Source: DASYUM01 sp036001225
Lineage (GTDB): Bacteria > Methylomirabilota > Methylomirabilia > Rokubacteriales > DASRDR01
NCBI GenBank assembly: GCA_036001225.1
Contig: DASYUM010000335.1
Coordinates: forward strand, 1-16,467
DNA length: 16,467 nucleotides
Reading direction: 5' to 3'
The notes under the pieces are model-generated. The model saw nothing but the letters and a program-made list of their open reading frames with translations. It was not told the origin of the DNA and did no database searches. The stretch's first letter is position 1, and each line of letters begins with the position of its first letter. This document shows, piece by piece, positions 11,448-16,467 of this stretch. The translations under genes and the position numbers were made by a program.

Positions 11448-14351
11448 GTGGCCATGGCACGTCTACGTCTTCCCCTTCGGCGGCTCCCCTCCCGCCGCGT
11501 CTGGTTCGCCGCCGGCGCGGTGGCGACCGCCGCCGTCCTCCTCGTCCTGCTCGCGGCGATCCTGGTGCTGCCGGGCGTCGTCCGGCGGGCGGCGGTGGAG
11601 AAGCTCCAGGCCCAGGTCACCGCCCCCGTCCGGATCGAGAAGGTCAACCTGAACCTCTTCACCGGCCGGGCCCGGGTCACCGACATCGTGATCGGCGGCC
11701 AAGGCGGCGCCCAGCCGATCCTGAAGATCCCCACCCTCGACCTCGGCCTCTCCTATCGGGCCCTGCTGCGGGGGGCCGCCCGGATCACCTACCTCGTCTT
11801 CCACGAGCCTCGGCTCTTCGTCGAGCGGACGGGGTCCGACAGCGTCAACATCGTCCAGGTTCTCAAGCCGCGGGAGGGCGGCGAGGCCACCCCCGTCACC
11901 ATCGATCAGGTCGAGATCCGCGGCGGCGCCGTGGTTTTCGTCGACCGGACCCAGGATCCGCCCTTCGAGCGGGCCTTCACCGCCCTGAACCTGACGACCG
12001 GCCAGCTCTCGACCCTGCCCGAGCTGCGCTTCACGCCGACGTCGTTCGAGCTTCGGCTCCAGATCGGGCAGGGCGCGCTGGTGGTGACCGGCGCCGCCGC
12101 GCCGTTCGGCCGGCCATCCGGCGTCGAGTTGGTGGCCCGGATGGAGAGGCTCGACCCCGGCATGTTCCGCGGCTACCTGCCGCTCAAGGCCCGCGTCGAC
12201 CTTCGCGGGAGCTGGGTCGATGGCGAGGTCCGCTACGTCCTCGCCTACCAGGGGGACCAGCCGACCACGAACGCGCTCACGGCGCGGGTCGAGACCGGTC
12301 CCATCCGATTCCTCCCGCCCGACGGCAACACGCCGATCGTGAGCGTCGCCGGCCTGGCCGGGAGCGACATCGCGATGGACTTCCTCGCCAATCGGATGCG
12401 GCTCGGCGACGTCGTCCTCCAGGGCCCGTCGCTCGTGCTGGAGCGGAACCCGGACGGGACCTTCAACCTCATGCGGCTGATCGAGACCGCGACCGAGGCC
12501 TCGCCGACCCCGGCGCCGGCGGCCTCGGCGACCGAGACCCGCCAGCAGGCGCCGCCGGCCGACGCCTCCCGTCCGCTGGCGGTCACGCTGGTGCGGGGCC
12601 GGATCGAGGGCGGCGCTTTCCAGTTCACCGACCGCACGATCGCCCGCCCGGTGACGGCCGCTCTGCACGGAATCCGGCTCACGCTGCGGGACCTCGGCGT
12701 GGGGCCCGGCGCCAAGCCGGGACGCGTGGAGGGCGAGGCCCAGCTCGACCGGGGCACCGTCCGGCTCGCCGGGATCGCGGACGCCCAGACCCTCGCCGGT
12801 CGCCTCCGCCTCGACGCCCGCGGCGTGCCGGTGGAGCCGTTCCGCAACTACTTCGAGGCCGCCTTACCCGGCGCCGCCACTCGCGGGGGCAGCGCCGACG
12901 CCGGTCTCGATTTCACGGCCGTCCGCCGCCCCGACGGCGCCCTGGCCATGGACGTGGCGGGAACGGTCGACGGACGGAATCTCACCCTCGTGTTCCCCGA
13001 CCGGGCGGAGCCGATCGTCCGGGCCGCGCGGGTGACGGTCCAGTTCACGCGACTGGCCCTGGCCCCCACGTTCTTCGCCGACGTGGACCGGGTCCGGCTC
13101 ACCGGAGGACTGCTGCGTGTCACCCGCGACCGCGACGGGAACCTGGACGTCGTCCGGCTGTGGACGCCCCCGGCGGGACCGCCGGGCCGGGCGTCGCCGC
13201 CCGTGGAGGCCGCCAGCGGCGAGGCCCCGCGTCGGGCCTACGCCATCCGCCGCGTCGAGATCGCGGCCACCCGCGTCCAGTTCACGGACGCCGGGGTGAG
13301 CCCGGCCTTCGCCACCAGCCTCGACGACCTCAAGCTCGACGTGCGCCAGGCGGCCGGCGATCCGGAGCGGATGACCCTCGCCCTGCGGGCCATGCTCGAC
13401 CCGTCGGCGCCGCTCGAGCTCCGAGGCTGGGTCACCCCGTTCGCGACATCGCTCCGGATGCGGCTGGAGGGCGGCGTCCGCGACTACGAGCTGTCTCGTC
13501 TCGACCCCTACGCCGTCCGCTACGTCAGCCAGCACCTGGAGCGCGGACGGGTCACGGCCCAGACGGTGGTGACCTACGAGGGCGGACGCTTCCTCGCCGA
13601 CAACCAGATCACGGTCCAGCACATCCAGCTCGGGGAGGAAGTGGACGCCGAGATGCGGCAGGGGCTCGGCATCCCGCTCAAGCTCGCCGTTTCCCTGCTC
13701 GAGCGGCCCGACGGCGAGATCCAGCTTCGGGTGCCGCTCTCGGGGAACGCCGAGGGGTACCGCTTCGAGCTCGGCCCTGTCATCCGGGAGGCCCTGCGGA
13801 ACACGCTGGTCAAGGCCGTGGAGGCGCCCTTCCGGGCCTTCGGCTCGCTCCTCACCCTGGGCGGCAAGATCGGCCAGATCCGCATCGATCCGATCGAGTT
13901 CCGACCCGGCTCGCTCGAGCCGAACGACGAGGCCTCCGAGCGCCTGGCCAAGGTCATCGCGTTCCTCAAGGATCGGCCGCGGCTCGAGCTGGAGCTGCGG
14001 GGCAGCGCGACGCCGAACGAGCTGGAACCGCTCAAGCGCGAGCGCCTGCGCACGCGGCTCAAGGGCCAGGCCGGGACCGACGATTCCCCGCTGGAGGCCG
14101 CCTATCACGAGGCCGGCGGACCCTACACCCGCACCGCGCCGCCCACCGAGGAGATGGAGCGCTACGTCCTCGATCACATGGAGGTGACCGAGGCCGACCT
14201 GGGCGCGCTCTCCGAGGACCGCGCGCGCGTGATCCAGGAGGCGCTGATCCGACGCGGCGTCGAGCGGGGGCGCCTGTTCGTGGTACGCGCCGACCGGGGC
14301 TCCGTCGTCGAGGCCGGCCTCGGCCGCGTCGAGTTCCAGCTCCTCTACTAG
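11448..14351 (+). CDS. DUF748 (AsmA-like) envelope protein
   Basis: A 967-residue protein anchored by one N-terminal membrane segment (about residues 19-42) with a large periplasmic, beta-rich body. A degenerate unit recurs: VEIRGGAVVFVDRT (about 153), GRIEGGAFQFTDRT (about 384) and VEIAATRVQFTDAG (about 601), as in DUF748/AsmA proteins. The C-terminal part (about 805-870, IEFRPGSLEPNDEASERLAKVIAFLKDRPRL) is the OmpA-like looking end typical of DUF748. Relatives of the AsmA clan are proposed to form grooves carrying lipid between the two membranes; a role in envelope upkeep is inferred. GTG 11448 is chosen because AGGAG lies 8 bases upstream; ATG 11454 would be 14 bases away. A 15-bp palindrome begins one base after the stop. 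Confidence 0.85.
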   Translation: MAMARLRLPLRRLPSRRVWFAAGAVATAAVLLVLLAAILVLPGVVRRAAVEKLQAQVTAPVRIEKVNLNLFTGRARVTDIVIGGQGGAQPILKIPTLDLGLSYRALLRGAARITYLVFHEPRLFVERTGSDSVNIVQVLKPREGGEATPVTIDQVEIRGGAVVFVDRTQDPPFERAFTALNLTTGQLSTLPELRFTPTSFELRLQIGQGALVVTGAAAPFGRPSGVELVARMERLDPGMFRGYLPLKARVDLRGSWVDGEVRYVLAYQGDQPTTNALTARVETGPIRFLPPDGNTPIVSVAGLAGSDIAMDFLANRMRLGDVVLQGPSLVLERNPDGTFNLMRLIETATEASPTPAPAASATETRQQAPPADASRPLAVTLVRGRIEGGAFQFTDRTIARPVTAALHGIRLTLRDLGVGPGAKPGRVEGEAQLDRGTVRLAGIADAQTLAGRLRLDARGVPVEPFRNYFEAALPGAATRGGSADAGLDFTAVRRPDGALAMDVAGTVDGRNLTLVFPDRAEPIVRAARVTVQFTRLALAPTFFADVDRVRLTGGLLRVTRDRDGNLDVVRLWTPPAGPPGRASPPVEAASGEAPRRAYAIRRVEIAATRVQFTDAGVSPAFATSLDDLKLDVRQAAGDPERMTLALRAMLDPSAPLELRGWVTPFATSLRMRLEGGVRDYELSRLDPYAVRYVSQHLERGRVTAQTVVTYEGGRFLADNQITVQHIQLGEEVDAEMRQGLGIPLKLAVSLLERPDGEIQLRVPLSGNAEGYRFELGPVIREALRNTLVKAVEAPFRAFGSLLTLGGKIGQIRIDPIEFRPGSLEPNDEASERLAKVIAFLKDRPRLELELRGSATPNELEPLKRERLRTRLKGQAGTDDSPLEAAYHEAGGPYTRTAPPTEEMERYVLDHMEVTEADLGALSEDRARVIQEALIRRGVERGRLFVVRADRGSVVEAGLGRVEFQLLY

Positions 14352-14352
14352 G

Positions 14353-14385
14353 TCCTCAAAGGGGGGCGTTGCCCCCCTTTGAGGA
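14353..14385. terminator. Hairpin after the DUF748 gene, possible bidirectional terminator
   Basis: TCCTCAAAGGGGGGC (14353-14367) pairs perfectly with GCCCCCCTTTGAGGA (14371-14385), 15 bp with a 3-base loop, beginning one base after the stop TAG. There is no T-run after it, so termination is inferred from position between convergent genes and stem strength. Confidence 0.55.
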
Positions 14386-14677
14386 ACCCCCCAGGAATTT
14401 GCGCCGGCAAAGCCGGCGCTCGGAGCGGACCCGGCCAGGTACGTGGCGGTTCTTCCTCCCCCGGGCGCGCGGTTAACCCGACAGGGGGATCGGGGGGGAC
14501 CGGTCGAGGCCCCCTTCGGCCCTCCCCGTCCGGGGAACGTGCGGCCGCCACCCCCCCGCTCCGCGCGGCCCGCGCCCGCTCCCGGCGCGTCGGTCGGGGG
14601 CGCGTGGTCGAGCGCGCCCCGGCCCGTTCGGTCTCATCGGCGGCGGCTCCTGAGCGGCCGCCGCCCCGTCCCCGCCC
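14386..14677. other. Convergent intergenic region, no gene seen
   Basis: Between two convergent stop codons there is no credible ORF. It contains GCGCCGGC/GCCGGCGC (14401-14419, 8 bp, loop AAA), GGGGCGCG/CGCGCCCC at roughly 14600-14623, and GGCGGCGGC/GCCGCCGCC (14639-14665, 9 bp), the last lying just downstream of the minus-strand ATPase stop and so a candidate terminator for that operon. The rest is G- and C-run sequence with no recognisable RNA gene. Confidence 0.5.
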
Positions 14678-15451
14678 TCAGTGGTGCTTCAGCTCGATGC
14701 GTCTCAGGAATGCCCGCAGCCGCTCGTGGACCGTCTCGGCCAGGACCTCGCGGGGCGTGCCCTCGACCTGGATGCGACCTCCGTCCATGAAGACGATCCG
14801 GGAGCCGACGTCGCGGGCGAAGGTCATCTCGTGGGTGACCACGATCATCGTCATCCCGTCCCCGGCCAGCTCCCGGACGACGGTCAGGACTTCCCCGACC
14901 AGCTCGGGGTCGAGAGCGGAGGTGATCTCGTCGAGCAGGAGGACCTTGGGCTCCATGGCCACCGCCCGCGCGATCCCGACCCGCTGCTGCTGGCCGCCCG
15001 AGAGCTGGGCGGGGAGGCGGTCGAGCTTGTCGGTGAGGCCGACCCGGCCGAGCCACTGCTCGGCGACGCGCGCCGCCTCCCGCTTGGGCAGGCCGCGCAC
15101 CTTCCGGAGTCCCAGCATGACGTTCTCCCGGGCCGTCAGGTGCGGGAACAGGTTGAAGAGCTGGAAGACCATGCCGATGTCGGCGCGGATGTGGGCCAGC
15201 TCGCGCTCGCTCCGCCGCTGGCGGCGCCCTTCGGCGCCGTCGCGGAAGCCGACCTCGACGCCATCGACCCGGATCGAGCCCTCGTCGTAGCGCTCGAGGA
15301 GGTTGATGCAGCGCAGGAGCGTGGTTTTGCCGCTCCCCGACGGGCCGATCACCACCACCACCTCGCCCTTCCGCACCTCGAGGTCGATTCCGTCCAGGAC
15401 GGGCTGGGGGCCGAAGGCCTTGCGGAGACCCCGGATCGCCACGACCGGCAA
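14678..15451 (-). CDS. Polar amino-acid ABC transporter ATP-binding protein (GlnQ/HisP-like)
   Basis: The cytoplasmic ATPase of an importer, 257 residues from TTG 15451. Walker A GPSGSGKTT is at residues 36-44, Q-loop Q97 in MVFQLFNLFPHLTARENVM, signature LSGGQQQRVGIARA from 150, Walker B LLLDE at 171-175 and the switch histidine H207 in VTHEM. The spacing and the FQLFNLFPH motif are those of the amino-acid (PAAT) group. The start is uncertain: GTG 15442 gives the shortest typical N-terminus, while CTG 15472 has the only visible Shine-Dalgarno (GGAG, 6 bases upstream) but is a rare start codon. It is the last gene of a minus-strand operon after two permeases. The amino acid cannot be told. 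Confidence 0.92.
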   Translation of the reverse strand: MPVVAIRGLRKAFGPQPVLDGIDLEVRKGEVVVVIGPSGSGKTTLLRCINLLERYDEGSIRVDGVEVGFRDGAEGRRQRRSERELAHIRADIGMVFQLFNLFPHLTARENVMLGLRKVRGLPKREAARVAEQWLGRVGLTDKLDRLPAQLSGGQQQRVGIARAVAMEPKVLLLDEITSALDPELVGEVLTVVRELAGDGMTMIVVTHEMTFARDVGSRIVFMDGGRIQVEGTPREVLAETVHERLRAFLRRIELKHH

Positions 15452-15495
15452 CGGGAGGGAGGCGTCGCTCAGAGATCGCTCCGGCCGATGCTCGC

Positions 15496-16143
15496 CTAGT
15501 CCCGCACGTAGGCGAAGTGCGCCTCCAGCTGTCGGCTGGCCAGCGAGAGGCTGTAGTTGATGGCGAAGTACATGATCGCCCCCAGCACGTACATCGGCAT
15601 CGGTTCGTAGGTGCGCCCGATCACCTGCTGGATGGCCAGCATCAGATCCACGATCCCGACCAGCGAGACGAGGGCGCTCCCCTTCACGGTATCGACCACC
15701 GCGTTGATCCAGGGCGGCAGGAATCGCCGGACCGCCTGGGGCGCGATGACCCACAGCAGGCGCTGACCGAAGGTCAGCCCGATGGCCCGGCCGGCGTCCA
15801 TCTGTCCCCGGGGGATCGACTGGACGGCGCCCCGCACCAGCTCGATGACGTGGGCCGTCTTGAAGGCCGAGAGCGCGAGGATGGCCGACGCGAAGTTCGT
15901 CAGGTTGACCCGGAACGCGGGCAGGCCGTAGTAGACGAAGAAGATCAGGACGAGGAGCGGGATCCCGCGCAGGAAGTCCGCGTACACGCGGATCGGCCAG
16001 TAGAGCCAGCGGGGCCCGAAGACGAGCGCCAGGCCGAGGACGATCCCGGCCACCAGCGAGAGCGCCACCACCAGCGCCGAGACGTGGAGGGTCACCAGGA
16101 GCCCCTCCCACAGGAACGGCAGGCTCCGGATCGCCAGGTCCAT
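15496..16143 (-). CDS. Polar amino-acid ABC transporter permease
   Basis: A 215-residue inner-membrane permease of the HisMQ type. It begins MDLAIRSLPFLWEGLLVTLHVS, with hydrophobic segments at about 18-43, 57-80, 85-105 and near the C-terminus (about 180-200). The EAA loop that contacts the ATPase reads GRAIGLTFGQRLLWVIAPQAVRR. Also typical are LRGIPLLVLIFFVYYGLP and VKGSALVSLVGIVDLM. Its ATG overlaps the stop of the upstream permease (TGATG), so the two are probably translated together as a heterodimer. The ATPase start follows within about 45 bases. Confidence 0.93.
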   Translation of the reverse strand: MDLAIRSLPFLWEGLLVTLHVSALVVALSLVAGIVLGLALVFGPRWLYWPIRVYADFLRGIPLLVLIFFVYYGLPAFRVNLTNFASAILALSAFKTAHVIELVRGAVQSIPRGQMDAGRAIGLTFGQRLLWVIAPQAVRRFLPPWINAVVDTVKGSALVSLVGIVDLMLAIQQVIGRTYEPMPMYVLGAIMYFAINYSLSLASRQLEAHFAYVRD

Positions 16144-16467
16144 CAGCCGGTCGCGAAGTGCCGCTCGAGCCGGCGCAGCCCGAACAGGAGCGCGTAGCCG
16201 GTCACCAGGTACATCGGGGTCACCACCGCCCACACCTCGATCACCCGGAACGAGTTGGTCTTGATCCACTGGGCGCCGTAGGTCAGCTCGGGAACGGCGA
16301 TCACCGAGGCCAGCGAGGTGTCCTTGAAGAGGGAGATGTAGGCGTTGGAGAGGGACGGTAGCACGACCCGGAGCATGGTGGGCAACCGGACGTGGACGAG
16401 GCGTTGCCACGGCGTCAGGCCGACGGCCTTGCCGGCGTCGAGGAGCCCCCGGGGCACGGCGTCCAGG
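16143..16467 (-). CDS. Polar amino-acid ABC transporter permease, C-terminal part (partial)
   Basis: The gene runs off the right edge; about 107 C-terminal residues are visible. The EAA loop is present near the edge (LDAGKAVGLTPWQRLVHVRLP), followed by LPSLSNAYISLFKDTSLASVIAVPELTYGAQW and a last membrane segment, the usual second half of HisM/HisQ-type permeases. A GTG at 16457 is not the start, because the frame continues to the edge with matching sequence. Its TGA overlaps the ATG of the next permease by one base. A periplasmic binding protein is expected further upstream, outside the window. Confidence 0.9.
   Translation of the reverse strand, partial: LDAVPRGLLDAGKAVGLTPWQRLVHVRLPTMLRVVLPSLSNAYISLFKDTSLASVIAVPELTYGAQWIKTNSFRVIEVWAVVTPMYLVTGYALLFGLRRLERHFATG

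Noticed and set aside
11324..14476. A 1050-codon plus-strand frame overlapping the DUF748 gene
   Set aside because: Arg/Pro/Gly-rich translation with no domain; the other frame has a membrane anchor, recurring DUF748 units and a good ribosome-binding site.
14379..15290. Plus-strand 303-codon ORF crossing the convergent gap into the ATPase gene
   Set aside because: Antisense to the ABC ATPase with intact Walker motifs; the translation has no domain and begins in hairpin sequence.

Overview
This is a very GC-rich stretch from a diderm (Gram-negative type) bacterium. Evidence for an outer membrane is a TonB-type protein, a lipoprotein and a DUF748/AsmA-like envelope protein. No marker settles the phylum. 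The combination of gene order, GC content, G/C-rich palindromes after stop codons, a TGS-less ThrRS and an AUC-started infC fits an uncultured soil or subsurface lineage such as Rokubacteria/Methylomirabilota or a deltaproteobacterial relative. That assignment is a low-confidence inference. No phage, transposase, CRISPR array or toxin-antitoxin locus was seen.

Layout. (1) Positions 1-3908, plus strand, form a tightly packed run: the 3' end of gcvPB (glycine decarboxylase subunit 2), a LipM-type octanoyltransferase, a Nudix hydrolase, leucyl aminopeptidase pepA and a PHP-domain phosphoesterase. Several junctions are ATGA-type overlaps, so translational coupling is likely. (2) Positions 3909-5297 hold a promoter, a 26-codon leader peptide with a Phe-Phe-Gly-Tyr-Tyr-Phe block, mutually exclusive antiterminator and terminator hairpins, and then a type I-beta DAHP synthase, the entry enzyme of aromatic amino-acid synthesis. 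This is a complete, readable ribosome-mediated attenuator and is the most interesting item in the window. (3) Positions 5348-7925 carry a TonB-like protein and an overlapping 5'-nucleotidase lipoprotein. (4) Positions 7957-11294 carry a promoter, tRNA-Val(GAC), a leader with an intrinsic terminator, and the translation genes thrS, infC, rpmI and rplT. infC appears to start at AUC, as expected for IF3 autoregulation, and thrS lacks the TGS domain. (5) Positions 11448-14351 encode a 967-residue DUF748 protein. (6) Positions 14352-14677 are a hairpin-rich gap between convergent genes. (7) Positions 14678-16467, minus strand, encode a polar amino-acid ABC importer: ATPase, permease and a second permease cut by the window edge.

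How they fit together. GcvPB and LipM belong to the glycine cleavage and lipoylation pathway. The aro leader would sense charged tRNA-Phe and tRNA-Tyr and set transcription of DAHP synthase, whose N-terminal regulatory domain is probably inhibited by the same amino acids. The thrS-to-rplT cluster is the conserved IF3/ribosomal operon placed behind a tRNA gene and a terminator. A 27-bp sequence is repeated exactly just after the stop codons of the PHP gene and of infC.
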